Part shown: positions 1 through 8,333 of the stretch, in pieces
How positions within the stretch are numbered: position 1 is the first letter of the stretch
How the letters are laid out: each line of letters opens with the position of its first letter
Origin: Vreelandella nanhaiensis
Lineage (GTDB): Bacteria > Pseudomonadota > Gammaproteobacteria > Pseudomonadales > Halomonadaceae
Assembly (NCBI RefSeq): GCF_003990185.1
Contig: NZ_RZHF01000004.1
Coordinates: 248,001 to 312,000, forward strand
Direction of reading: 5' to 3'
DNA: 64,000 bases
Notes under the pieces: generated by a model
What the model saw: only the letters and a program-made list of their open reading frames with translations
What the model was told of the DNA's origin: nothing
Database searches by the model: none
Made by a program: the position numbers and the translations under genes

Positions 1-275
1 ACGCCTGATTTGAGGCCAAAACCACCATACAACTGCGCCGCTATCGGATGAGCCAAGGCTGTAATAACTTTTCTCTGTTTTAACTTCCCCTGCTTTCTGC
101 CGAGTCCTCGGCCATCCTGACGAATAGCATTCAGCCGCACTTTGCACTAGTTGGCGGCGGTTATTTTACTGCTTCAGTTCAGCGTTTTATTGGCGTGGTG
201 TGAGTATGGCGAAACCACGTTTACCCTAATAATTCCAGGCAGCGGCCCTCACGGCTCGCTGGGCGTTTTGCTTTT
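1..275. other. no gene seen at window start
   Basis: No open frame with a ribosome binding site or recognisable protein similarity was found here on either strand. The stretch may be the tail of an intergenic region that begins outside the window. Confidence 0.4.
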
Positions 276-416
276 AGGTTCTGTCTGAAAAGTCGACGAG
301 CGAAGGTAAGACAAGGCAAAATCGGCGAAGAAACGGAGTTTACATGTGGTAAATGAGTATTCTGACCGATTTTTAACGCCGTATTGCCAAGTGTAAGCAC
401 TTTTCAGACAGTACCT
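276..416. repeat. MITE-like non-coding repeat with 18-bp terminal inverted repeats
   Basis: The two ends (276-293 and 399-416) are inverted copies of each other with 17 of 18 bases matching, around the core CTGTCTGAAAAGT. The 141-bp element has no coding capacity. Its interior, with a GTTTACATGTGGTAAATGAG stretch and an AACGCCGTATTGCC stretch, resembles short dispersed repeats that I recall from intergenic regions of halophilic and marine gammaproteobacteria; that resemblance is from memory. No second copy was noticed in this window. A miniature inverted-repeat transposable element is the most likely reading. Confidence 0.6.
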
Positions 417-547
417 AGCGCTTACCTTACTGCGCGCAGACTAAGCTTGGCTCAATCGCCAGCATCGTCCTTTACCCGCGTTGGGCTAAACGGCGCGTTA
501 GTGTGGGGCTCATCCAACTATTAAGCGCAAGCGCATTTGCACCGCTA

Positions 548-566
548 TTAAATGATAACCATTAAC
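548..566 (+). promoter_or_regulatory. putative Fur box upstream of the ABC ATPase gene
   Basis: TTAAATGATAACCATTAAC matches the classic 19-bp Fur consensus (GATAATGATAATCATTATC) at 14 of 19 positions. It ends 49 bases before the start codon, a normal place for iron repression of the promoter. Confidence 0.55.
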
Positions 567-615
567 GATACAATCCACGCTTTATTCACCATCTTCTGAC
601 GGCCAGGAGTCCTTC

Positions 616-1383
616 ATGTTCGAGGTCAAAGGCGCTACCTTTGCGATCAATGGCAAGCCCCTTTTACAGCCCATTGAGCATACCTTTCAGCAAGGTAAGG
701 TCTACGGCCTGATTGGCCATAACGGTTCGGGCAAATCGACCCTGATTAAGCTGCTTGCCCAGCAGCAGCCGATTAGCCAGGGTGATATCCATTTTGATCA
801 GCGCCCGCTAAACGCTTGGGGCAGCCGGGAGTTTGCGCGTCAAGTGGCCTACCTTCCCCAGCACCTGCCCAGCGCTGAAAACCTGACGGGGCGCGAACTG
901 GTCGCTTTCGGCCGTTATCCATGGCATGGCCTATTGGGCCGCCATAACCAGAAAGATACAGACGCGATCGAACGTGCGATTGCCCTCACCCATACCGAAG
1001 CCTTTGCTGACCGCCTGGTCGATACCCTTTCCGGCGGTGAACGCCAGCGCGTCTGGCTCGCTATGCTATTGGCACAAGGCAGCCGTTTTCTACTGCTCGA
1101 TGAGCCGCTGGCCGCATTGGATATCGCTCACCAGATGGAAGTCCTCGCCCTGATTCGCAAACTCTGCGACGAGCTTGACCTGGGCGTCATTATCGTACTG
1201 CACGATATCAACATGGCCTCACGCTATTGCGATGAACTGATGGCCTTGCACAGCGGCCGCTTACTCGCCCATGGCCCCCCGAGGGACATGATGTGTAACA
1301 GCACCTTGGAAGCTATTTATGGGCTACCCATGCAGGTCATGAAGCATCCTAAAGGCGATCACCACATTGCAGTGGCTCAATAG
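616..1383 (+). CDS. iron-siderophore/heme-type ABC transporter ATP-binding protein (FepC/FhuC family)
   Basis: This 255-residue cytoplasmic ATPase should energise import of a ferric siderophore or similar chelate through an inner-membrane permease. Walker A is GHNGSGKST at residues 34-42, the signature is LSGGERQR near residue 138, Walker B is FLLLDEP, and the H-loop is IIVLHDINMASRYCDE, all intact. Length and sequence fit FhuC/FepC/BtuD-type proteins. The start has CAGGAG just upstream. A Fur-box-like site lies 49 bases before it and a fhuF gene follows, which supports an iron role. Unusually, no permease or binding-protein gene lies next to it, so its partners must be encoded elsewhere. The substrate cannot be told from sequence. 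Confidence 0.88.
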   Translation: MFEVKGATFAINGKPLLQPIEHTFQQGKVYGLIGHNGSGKSTLIKLLAQQQPISQGDIHFDQRPLNAWGSREFARQVAYLPQHLPSAENLTGRELVAFGRYPWHGLLGRHNQKDTDAIERAIALTHTEAFADRLVDTLSGGERQRVWLAMLLAQGSRFLLLDEPLAALDIAHQMEVLALIRKLCDELDLGVIIVLHDINMASRYCDELMALHSGRLLAHGPPRDMMCNSTLEAIYGLPMQVMKHPKGDHHIAVAQ

Positions 1384-1424
1384 CGCACCTTTTTTGTAAA
1401 ACGCATTGATTCGCAACTAACACT

Positions 1425-1443
1425 TCAACTGATAAGCATTATC
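1425..1443 (+). promoter_or_regulatory. putative Fur box upstream of fhuF
   Basis: TCAACTGATAAGCATTATC matches the 19-bp Fur consensus at 14 of 19 positions, including 12 of 13 across the core GATAAGCATTATC. It lies between the ATPase gene and fhuF, which suggests fhuF has its own iron-repressed promoter. Confidence 0.55.
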
Positions 1444-1553
1444 GATTAAGCTAAACCTCTCACTTTCAGCCTGCGCCAACGCAACGTATTCCTCATTTGC
1501 CTTTGCGCGGGTGTGCTTGAGCTTTCAAAGAGCTCATGTTCGGGAGTTTCGTT

Positions 1554-2345
1554 ATGCCGCCGCTAGCCCTGCACTATTCAGATCACGCCATGTCTGAACA
1601 CGTCTTGCTTACGCTCGCCGACTGCTATCAGGGGGCGTTGGTGCTGTTTACCCCTCCATTGATCGGCGGCGCGCCGCCGGCAGGTGCGGTAAAAGCTTCA
1701 CGCTGGCGCAATACGGCACTATTGGAGCAGGACCTGGAACGCTACGCTGCCCGCTATCCGGGTGGAGATAAGCGTGCGATTACCTCGTTATGGTCCAAAT
1801 GGCATTTCAGCGCGCTTACCGTACCTACCCTCGCCTCTCATCTACTTCTCAACCGTGACTTGCCGGTAGAGCTTGATGATGTACACGTCATTTTTAATGA
1901 TGAAGGGTGTACCAAGCAGCTATGGCTACCCCATGAAGGCGCGCTTATGGAGGCACAGGATTCCAGCGAGCGTTTTGCCAAACTGATTACTCACCACTGG
2001 GAACCGCTTATTGAACGCCTATCGGCCATTTCAGGCGCCGCGCCACGCGTGTTCTGGAGCAATGCCGGTGGCTACCTGAATTACTATGTGAACGTGCTTG
2101 CCGAGCATCCTGAGATCAATCGAGAGGCACTTACCGCCGCACGAGCGCTGCTGGAATCCCGCCATATTGGCGGTCAGCGTAATCCTCTGTTTGAGCCAGT
2201 GCGCACGTACACACCCAAGGGCAGTGACGAAGTGAAGCAGGTGCGCAAGCTTTGCTGCCTGCGCTACTTGCTGGATGAGTTCAGCGTGTGCAGTAACTGC
2301 CCGCTGGAAGGGTGTGATCGAGTGGCCCGCAAACGGGTCACTTAA
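1554..2345 (+). CDS. fhuF: FhuF-like ferric-siderophore reductase
   Basis: This is a cytoplasmic [2Fe-2S] protein that reduces ferric iron held in hydroxamate-type siderophores after import, releasing it as Fe(II). The C-terminus carries the family cluster motif C-C-x10-C-x2-C (CCLRYLLDEFSVCSNC), followed by one more Cys. The ATG at 1554 is preferred because GGGAG lies 8 bases upstream; an in-frame ATG at 1536 would add six residues but has a poor ribosome binding site. A Fur-like box lies about 110 bases upstream and the gene follows an iron-type ABC ATPase. Its stop is only 14 bases from the convergent exporter gene. Confidence 0.85.
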   Translation: MPPLALHYSDHAMSEHVLLTLADCYQGALVLFTPPLIGGAPPAGAVKASRWRNTALLEQDLERYAARYPGGDKRAITSLWSKWHFSALTVPTLASHLLLNRDLPVELDDVHVIFNDEGCTKQLWLPHEGALMEAQDSSERFAKLITHHWEPLIERLSAISGAAPRVFWSNAGGYLNYYVNVLAEHPEINREALTAARALLESRHIGGQRNPLFEPVRTYTPKGSDEVKQVRKLCCLRYLLDEFSVCSNCPLEGCDRVARKRVT

Positions 2346-2359
2346 CGGCTGCCAAGTAA

Positions 2360-4015
2360 TCAGGTAGTAATCTGCGCTACCGCATCCTGGCTTGCCAGAT
2401 CGCGCTGAGTGCCGGTTAACTCACGCAACTTTCCCTGGGACATTTCCAGCAAACGATCGGCGTGCACGAAGTAGCTGTCATCGTGGCTGATCGCAAAGAC
2501 CGTTTTCCCCATATCGCGCAGGTGTGGCAGCAGCTCACGGTAAAAAAGTCGCCTGAACTGCGGGTCCTGGTCGGCGGCCCACTCATCGAGCAGCAGAATG
2601 TCGCGCTCCTCGGCGATAGCCAACAGAAGTGCCAGGCGCTTGCGCTGCCCCTGGGATAGCTGGGTATTAATTACCCGATTACCATCCCACTGCAGCTTGT
2701 GCTGCATTTGCAGCCGCTCAAGCCAAGTCTCCATCAGCGCCGGGGCAGCCTTCTGGCCACCAGGTCCCATCGCCAGGTCGAACTGATGGAAGTCGGTAAA
2801 CACACTAGCGAACCGGGCTCGAAATCCCTGCCATTGCGCGGGCGTAAGCGTTTGCCCATCCACCTTGATATGTCCGCTTTGCGGCTGGTACAAGCCGGTC
2901 AACAGGCGCGCCAATGTAGATTTACCGCTGCCATTGCCGCCAATCAGGAACACCTGTTCCCCCCGCTCAAGGGTCAAATTGACAGGCCCAACGTGGAACC
3001 CCTCGCCCTGTTCAACCGAAGGGTAGTGGTAAGTAACCTCAACAAGCTCCAGGCACTGCCAGCATGCAAAGGTATCATCGACATCAAAGCCCGGCTGATA
3101 TTCGGCCAGTTCCAAGCTTGCCAGTTTATCAAACGCCACCTGAGCGCTAATCAGAGTCGGCCAGGCACCAATCGCCTGAATGAGTGGCGTACGTAAAAAT
3201 AGCAGGGTCAAGGCAAAGGTGGCAGCAACAGCGGGGGTTGCCCAACCAAGCCCGTTGGCCATGAAAAACACCACGCCGATCGCCCCCAGCATCATGATAT
3301 TCGACCAGTTGCCCGCACTCAGGTGATACGTGTCAGCACGAATAATATGGTAACGGTAATCCCGTGCATTTTTGGTGAAGGTTTCATCGAAGAAGCGCTT
3401 CGCCCGGTCGCGGTTTAGCGCAAGCTCCTTGCGCCCTTCAATCGCCGATTGGTAATCCTTGTATAAACGGTCTTCGCTTTCCCGCACCAGATTGAAGTGG
3501 CGGTACACCTTGGAAATCAGTACCCAACCAATACCCATGGAACAAGCGATCCATAGTACGGTGATAACAACCATTTGCGGTGATAGCCAAGCGAGATAGG
3601 CGATAGAAGCAAGCGTCAGCACCACGCCTTGAACGAGCTCAGGCAGGCGCACAAAACCGATGGTGATATTGCGTACATCGCTTGAAAGGCTTGCCAGCAA
3701 CGTGGCATTACCAAGCTGTTCAAGGCGCTCGATATCCGTGTCCAGAATGCGTTTAACGAGCCTTGAACGTAGGTCATAGACAAAGTGATGACCCAGTAAG
3801 GTCAGCGCCAGCTGTGTGCCCAGCGTGACCGCCAGCAGCACGGCAAGCAGCCCCAGAAATTGGGGGAGCGCAGAAAGCGGGCTACCCACTTCAATAAGGC
3901 GCTGGTTGATAAAGGCGATCACTCCGACCCCCAAGCCTGCACTGAGCAGACTCAGGCCAATGGCACCTAGAAAGGGCCAGCGATAATGACGAAAAACAAC
4001 CTTCAACAGCTCCAT
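2360..4015 (-). CDS. cyclic-peptide/siderophore export ABC transporter, fused membrane and ATPase domains (PvdE/SyrD/YojI type)
   Basis: This 551-residue half-transporter has about six transmembrane helices in residues 1-290 and an ATPase domain in residues 325-540. Walker A is GGNGSGKST, the signature region is LSQGQRKR, and Walker B is [14 protein letters not shown]. The LSQGQ signature and the DEWAADQDP sequence are typical of the cyclic-peptide exporter family, which includes PvdE (pyoverdine precursor export), SyrD and YojI. It probably exports a peptide or siderophore precursor to the periplasm. It converges on fhuF and has a Fur-like site upstream, so a siderophore link is likely. No peptide synthetase gene is present in the window. 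Confidence 0.82.
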   Translation of the reverse strand: MELLKVVFRHYRWPFLGAIGLSLLSAGLGVGVIAFINQRLIEVGSPLSALPQFLGLLAVLLAVTLGTQLALTLLGHHFVYDLRSRLVKRILDTDIERLEQLGNATLLASLSSDVRNITIGFVRLPELVQGVVLTLASIAYLAWLSPQMVVITVLWIACSMGIGWVLISKVYRHFNLVRESEDRLYKDYQSAIEGRKELALNRDRAKRFFDETFTKNARDYRYHIIRADTYHLSAGNWSNIMMLGAIGVVFFMANGLGWATPAVAATFALTLLFLRTPLIQAIGAWPTLISAQVAFDKLASLELAEYQPGFDVDDTFACWQCLELVEVTYHYPSVEQGEGFHVGPVNLTLERGEQVFLIGGNGSGKSTLARLLTGLYQPQSGHIKVDGQTLTPAQWQGFRARFASVFTDFHQFDLAMGPGGQKAAPALMETWLERLQMQHKLQWDGNRVINTQLSQGQRKRLALLLAIAEERDILLLDEWAADQDPQFRRLFYRELLPHLRDMGKTVFAISHDDSYFVHADRLLEMSQGKLRELTGTQRDLASQDAVAQITT

Positions 4016-4078
4016 GAGTGCTTCCCTACTGCGGTATAAGCGGCGAATTGTGACGTACTAACCTGCCAAGTCAATAAA

Positions 4079-4097
4079 CAAAGTGATTTTCATTTAC
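4079..4097 (-). promoter_or_regulatory. possible Fur box upstream of the exporter gene
   Basis: CAAAGTGATTTTCATTTAC agrees with the Fur consensus at about 12 of 19 positions. It lies about 65 bases upstream of the exporter start codon. It is weaker than the two boxes to the left, but its placement is consistent with shared iron control. Confidence 0.35.
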
Positions 4098-4192
4098 CTT
4101 GGCAAGCGATAATACTTAATCCAAAACACTCGTGCCGATCAGGCAGACAGCAAAAAGCACAGATGGACGTAACCAAGCATAAGCCCAGCACC

Positions 4193-4921
4193 TTATGGTT
4201 CAGCGAATACCAACAACACGGTGCTGCCCGCTAACCCCAGTGCAAACGGCCAGAAACGACTACGCCGGTCTTCAGGTAGCTCCTCTTTAAGCACGTTAAG
4301 CACCAGGCCGCCGGCAACAAACGCGTAGAGCAGGCTGACAAAGGCTTCGGTTACCTCAACCATGACACCCACCAGCCAGCCTACCACTACCGCACTGGCC
4401 AGCACCCATCGCCCTTTCGCCAGGTAACGCTCGCGGTGATGGCGCACCAGCCCATGATCATTGACCAGAAAATGTGCGCTCATGGCCAAAAAGAAGAACA
4501 CAACATCTGGAAAGTGGTTGTCGCGATAAACCAGCAAGTAACCGATGAGCGCGTTATACAGCGAGAAAGACCCTACGTGTATCCAGAAAACGCCTTCAAG
4601 TTTTCTAAAATTGGTCCTGACACCCTGCTGGTAAGGCTGTGAGTGCCGGGTGGCTACCTGCTCAAGTCCGTAAAATGCGGCCAGACCGATAAGCGCGACG
4701 ATATACGCATTATGCTCAAGAATCGCCAGCAGGCCGTGGTCATTGATGGTTTGATGGGCTTCGCTCAAGGCAGGGAAGACATGGATGAATACGTAGGCAA
4801 CCGATATGCCACCTGCCCACGAAAGCCAGGCGCTACGCGGTACGGCGCTAAGCTTTCGAAGCTTGTTGGCAAACACATGAACGGCGGCTAAGCCAATAAT
4901 AAACACGATTTGCTGGCCCAT
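4193..4921 (-). CDS. polytopic inner-membrane protein of unknown function
   Basis: The 242-residue protein has about seven to eight hydrophobic segments. The first begins at the N-terminus and the last ends at the C-terminus. A VFIHVFPALSEAH segment near residue 50 and several histidines (HFLVNDHGLVRHH) recall ZIP-type metal permeases, but similarity is too weak to assign transport. It lies 37 bases downstream of the cytochrome b561 gene on the same strand, so the two are probably co-transcribed. That makes a role near membrane electron transfer or metal handling possible but unproven. Confidence 0.6.
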   Translation of the reverse strand: MGQQIVFIIGLAAVHVFANKLRKLSAVPRSAWLSWAGGISVAYVFIHVFPALSEAHQTINDHGLLAILEHNAYIVALIGLAAFYGLEQVATRHSQPYQQGVRTNFRKLEGVFWIHVGSFSLYNALIGYLLVYRDNHFPDVVFFFLAMSAHFLVNDHGLVRHHRERYLAKGRWVLASAVVVGWLVGVMVEVTEAFVSLLYAFVAGGLVLNVLKEELPEDRRSRFWPFALGLAGSTVLLVFAEP

Positions 4922-4958
4922 GGCGATTTCGCTCTCTGCGCGCCGTTATGATTACGCT

Positions 4959-5516
4959 TCAATCAAACAGGCTCATGCGTTTGGTGACTGTGTCGCACTT
5001 GATACGCCAGTGAAATAGCGCCCCTGCCACGTGGAGAACGGTCAATACCAAAATGGCCCAGCCAATACGCCCGTGCCAGATATAAAGCTGGCTGGAAAGC
5101 GCCGGATGCTCACCTAAAAGCCCTGGCAGGTGCCACTTAAAGAACTCGATCGGATAACCGCCGGTGGCGGTTGCCGCCCAGCCGAGTAGCGGCATGACGA
5201 TCAGTGCTAAATATAAAAGATGATGCACGCTGGTACTGACTATCCGTTCAAAGGCATTCAGGGGCGGGTCGTGGTCGGGTACGACAAAGGCGACGCGAGT
5301 GATAATGCGTAAGGTCATCAGCAGCAAGATAGTCACGCCCAGCGTCTTGTGACTGGTGTAAAGCAGGTTTGTGAACGTATTGCCCACTAGATCAAAGGTA
5401 CGCTCATAACCCAGCGTGCCGATGGTAAAACCACTGGCCAGCGCCAGCGGCACAGCCCCGGCCACTAGCCAGTGGAGTACCCGGTGTGGATAAATATAGT
5501 GATCCAGCTCGTGCAT
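4959..5516 (-). CDS. cytochrome b561 family protein
   Basis: The 185-residue inner-membrane diheme cytochrome b has four transmembrane helices and is expected to pass electrons between quinol and a periplasmic or membrane acceptor. Helix histidines that can bind the two hemes are visible: the HRVLHWLVAGAVPLALASG helix near the N-terminus, TSHKTLGV, SVHHLLYLALIVMPLLGW, and WHGRIGWAILVLTVLHVAGALFHW in the last helix. The length is normal for the family. It is the first gene of a likely two-gene operon with the membrane protein downstream. Confidence 0.85.
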   Translation of the reverse strand: MHELDHYIYPHRVLHWLVAGAVPLALASGFTIGTLGYERTFDLVGNTFTNLLYTSHKTLGVTILLLMTLRIITRVAFVVPDHDPPLNAFERIVSTSVHHLLYLALIVMPLLGWAATATGGYPIEFFKWHLPGLLGEHPALSSQLYIWHGRIGWAILVLTVLHVAGALFHWRIKCDTVTKRMSLFD

Positions 5517-5622
5517 TCAGCGCTCCTAGTGACAAGATTCTTTGGCATTCAGTCTAGTTCAGTTCGGCTAACATTAGCCGATGAATCCCTCAACGCTAGA
5601 GAAAGGAGAAAGCCCGCCACCC

Positions 5623-6495
5623 TCATACCGCTTCACTGGGCGCGGCCAACTGCTCGCGTATCAGCTCACCCAAACGCCTTGCAGGCTCTGACGGCCGATG
5701 GGGTGCCCGGTGAAGAGCCAGTTCAATCATGGGCAAGGCCGGCAGACCACTGCTTTCATCCAGCGGACGCAGCGAAGGCGTCAACATGCTGCGGGTCACC
5801 ACCACCACCGCAAGGCCAGCAATCACGATGGGAGCAAGCCCGGCCATGGACTGGCTGGTGTAAGCCACCCGCCAGTTACGTCCGGCCCCCTGCAGGGCCT
5901 GCTCGGCCACTTCCCTGAACACGTCGGCGCCGGGCGAGTAAAGAGCCAGCGGTATGGGGTCGCTAAGCAAAGGCTGCTGATTAACTCCTACCGCCCATAC
6001 CAGTGGTTCGCGACGGATAACGTCTCCGCCCGGCGAGTTGCGCTGGCGTGTCACCAAAGCCAAGTCAAGCTCGGCGGCTTTTACCTGTTCAACCAGATGA
6101 GCACTCGTGCCACAGATAACTTTCAGCCCCACGGCTGGATAAAGCTGATGAAAGTAGGCAAATACCGACGGCAACAGCGAGGCGTAATCCTCAGGGATCC
6201 CCAGCGTCAGATCGCCAGTTACCTGCTGGGCCTGCATATCTCCCCAGGCTTCATCATTGAGGGCCAGAAGGCGCCGCGCATGGGTGATTAAACGCTCACC
6301 ATCGGGTGTGAACCTGAGCCTGCGACCATCGCGCTCGTGCAGACTTAACGCTAAATGGGTCTCCAGCCGCTGCAATTGCATACTCACCGTTGACTGAGTA
6401 TAAGCCAAGCGCTTGGCCGCCGCGGTAACACTGCCCGTATCCGCGATCGCCACCAGCGTACGCAGCAGGGTAAGGTCTAACGTGGGTGCGCGCAT
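5623..6495 (-). CDS. LysR-family transcriptional regulator
   Basis: The 290-residue DNA-binding regulator has an N-terminal winged helix-turn-helix (about residues 6-65, including SVTAAAKRLAYTQSTVSMQLQRLE) and a C-terminal LysR substrate-binding domain. It is divergent from an EamA-family exporter gene with about 100 bases between them. A T-N11-A palindrome ends two bases from its own start codon, so it probably represses itself and activates or represses the exporter gene. The inducer is unknown; exported amino acids or toxic metabolites are the usual guess for LysR/EamA pairs. Confidence 0.88.
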   Translation of the reverse strand: MRAPTLDLTLLRTLVAIADTGSVTAAAKRLAYTQSTVSMQLQRLETHLALSLHERDGRRLRFTPDGERLITHARRLLALNDEAWGDMQAQQVTGDLTLGIPEDYASLLPSVFAYFHQLYPAVGLKVICGTSAHLVEQVKAAELDLALVTRQRNSPGGDVIRREPLVWAVGVNQQPLLSDPIPLALYSPGADVFREVAEQALQGAGRNWRVAYTSQSMAGLAPIVIAGLAVVVVTRSMLTPSLRPLDESSGLPALPMIELALHRAPHRPSEPARRLGELIREQLAAPSEAV

Positions 6496-6497
6496 AT

Positions 6498-6512
6498 ATC
6501 ACCTATCGTGAT
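6498..6512. promoter_or_regulatory. LysR-type T-N11-A operator between the regulator and exporter genes
   Basis: ATCACCTATCGTGAT is a perfect 5-bp inverted repeat around a 5-bp spacer and contains the T-N11-A pattern of LysR sites. It sits immediately upstream of the regulator start in the divergent intergenic region, which fits autorepression. Confidence 0.5.
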
Positions 6513-6596
6513 CGAAACTATCAAAAAAGATCGATATTGTGATGTTTTATTGACGAGTATGCTGCTTTACACATGTTCTAGGCAAGGAGACTACTC

Positions 6597-7475
6597 ATGC
6601 AACGCACTCACTCCCCCGTTGTGTTTCCTCGTTGGTACAGCGTTGGCGCCGCTTTGATCGCCGTCATCCTGTGGAGCCTGGCGCCCCTGCTTGCCGAACG
6701 TGCGCATACTTCTTCACCGCTTCAGCTCGCGGCGTTAACGCTGTTGGCCGGGGCACTCGCCACACTGCCATTAAGCCGTCGCGTTAATGTCGCCAGCTGC
6801 AGCCGGGGCTGGCAGCTGGGCATCTGGATAGGTATTCCTTTATTGATACTGGGCGCAGTAAGCACTTACTTTATCGGTATGCGGCTTGCCCCAGCAGCCG
6901 AGGCTGCGTTGATTACCTATACCTGGCCGGTTTTGTTTGTGCTTTTAAGTCAGTGGAGCCGTTTTGGCAGACTGCGCCTAGCGGGCGTGACAGGCGCGTT
7001 GATTGCCTTCTCCGGTGCCGCTCTGCTGCTGGTGCCCCAGGCGTTAAGCAGTGGCCTGGGCGGAGCTACCGTAGGCTATGGCCTGGCTCTGCTGGCTGCC
7101 TGCTGCTGGGCTCTCTATTCGTGGTTAAGTCAGGCAGCGCCGGTTTCCATTACCCCCTTACTTCCGCGCCTGCTGTTGATTGCCTGTGCGATTACCACGC
7201 TTTTGGGCGTAGGGTTGGAAGGCCAACTGATTCTTCCCAGCGGTGAAGCGCTACTGGCTGGCGTGGCATTGGGTTTAGGGCCATACGGCGTGGCCATGGT
7301 GGCCTGGGATAAAGCGCTACGTTGGGGTCATGCAAGCCTAGTGGGCAGCCTTGCCTACGGCGTGCCCATTCTGGCAGGACTTTTACTGGTGCTTGCGGGT
7401 GTCAGCGTACTCGACTGGCGCTTGCCCACCGCTGCTCTGCTGGTGGTTATTGGTTGTCTAAACGCTGGCCGGTAG
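6597..7475 (+). CDS. EamA/DMT-family exporter (YddG-like)
   Basis: The 292-residue inner-membrane protein has about ten transmembrane helices arranged as two EamA repeats, the layout of drug/metabolite transporters such as the aromatic amino-acid exporter YddG. A good ribosome binding site (AAGGAG) precedes the ATG. It is divergent from a LysR regulator, a common arrangement for inducible exporters. Its 3' end overlaps the convergent Nudix gene by 18 bases. The substrate is not determined by sequence; the YddG comparison rests on overall family layout only. Confidence 0.8.
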   Translation: MQRTHSPVVFPRWYSVGAALIAVILWSLAPLLAERAHTSSPLQLAALTLLAGALATLPLSRRVNVASCSRGWQLGIWIGIPLLILGAVSTYFIGMRLAPAAEAALITYTWPVLFVLLSQWSRFGRLRLAGVTGALIAFSGAALLLVPQALSSGLGGATVGYGLALLAACCWALYSWLSQAAPVSITPLLPRLLLIACAITTLLGVGLEGQLILPSGEALLAGVALGLGPYGVAMVAWDKALRWGHASLVGSLAYGVPILAGLLLVLAGVSVLDWRLPTAALLVVIGCLNAGR

Positions 7476-7955
7476 GTCTGATGGCAACGGTGGCTCGCTG
7501 GTCAGTACGCTGGCCAGCAGCTCAGGTAACCAGGTAGGTTCAAAGATATCACTGCTTTCTTCAAACATTTCAGTCATCGGCCACCACCGGCAGGTGGCGC
7601 CAGCCGCCTGAAAGGCTTTATTACTATCGTCCTCTATGTCCATTGTCTTGGGGCAGCGCACAAGAAAGTAGCGCTCGCACCAGCGTCCTGCGGTCTCCGG
7701 CTCTTCACTATCAATCTCTTCGTCAAGACCTTCCCGCTCGCGCAGAAGAGGCCCCAAGGGGCAGGCAAGGTGAGTGGTTTCTTCAAGAACGCGCCGTGCA
7801 GCGCCAGGATAATCCTCCTCTGGGATTAGCAGGCCTCCGGGGGCGTACCAACGTTTTGGCTGCTGTTCATTTTGTGAGCGAAATAGCAGCAACTCGCCCT
7901 TTGCGTTAACAATGGCCAGGCGTACCCAGCGCCGTGTTTCCAGTAAGTGACTCAT
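7458..7955 (-). CDS. Nudix-domain protein with a degenerate Nudix box
   Basis: The 165-residue cytoplasmic protein has a Nudix fold with the box in the stretch GLLIPEEDYPGAARRVLEET. Against G-x5-E-x7-R-E-U-x-E-E-x-G-U, the first G, first E, R, U and E-E pair are kept, but the Glu after the Arg is Arg and the final G is Thr. The metal-binding E-E pair is therefore present, while part of the loop is altered. It may hydrolyse a nucleoside-diphosphate-linked substrate with reduced or changed activity. It overlaps the 3' end of the convergent EamA gene. Confidence 0.75.
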   Translation of the reverse strand: MSHLLETRRWVRLAIVNAKGELLLFRSQNEQQPKRWYAPGGLLIPEEDYPGAARRVLEETTHLACPLGPLLREREGLDEEIDSEEPETAGRWCERYFLVRCPKTMDIEDDSNKAFQAAGATCRWWPMTEMFEESSDIFEPTWLPELLASVLTSEPPLPSDLPASV

Positions 7956-8086
7956 CGCAATCCATGCCTGTTTGTTTTAAGAGTCAGGACAGAAGCTTGA
8001 AACTTGCGACCTTAGACCCTTCGCCTCTGCCCTTACGTATAACGCCTTTATCAGCATAGCTGCTTTATATCAGTTTACTGCCCCAA

Positions 8087-8206
8087 TTAGCGCGGCTCAG
8101 CAATCCCTTTCAAAGCTTCGAGCGGAATGACAAGTTCTGACTGCCCCACGGCGTAGGGTGCGATTTCATAGACATTGAGTTTCGCAAGCCAGCTACCTTC
8201 CAGCGG
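8087..8206 (-). pseudogene. C-terminal remnant of a DUF3298/RsiV-like protein
   Basis: Reading the minus strand in one frame gives LEGSWLAKLNVYEIAPYAVG followed by a SELVIPLEALKG stretch and a stop. This resembles the C-terminal end of DUF3298/RsiV-like proteins (YEIAPYAAG...IPLSAL). A stop codon lies just upstream of the fragment in frame and no start is available, so only the tail survives. The identification rests on motif memory and should be confirmed by search. Confidence 0.45.
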
Positions 8207-8279
8207 CTATACATCCTCCCTTACCTCCTTGGAATACGGCCGCACCACGCATTGAAGATTGAGAGTAGCCAAACTTAAA

Positions 8280-8308
8280 CGCCCCTGCCCACTTAGTGGA
8301 CAAGGGCG
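8280..8308 (-). terminator. intrinsic terminator of the acidic repeat protein gene
   Basis: On the minus strand, arms of 14 bases pair fully (two of the pairs are G-U) around a tight loop, and the hairpin is followed by TTTAAGTTT. It lies just after the stop of the gene at 8334. Confidence 0.55.
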
Positions 8309-8333
8309 CATCAATCCCCAGCTATCTAACCTC

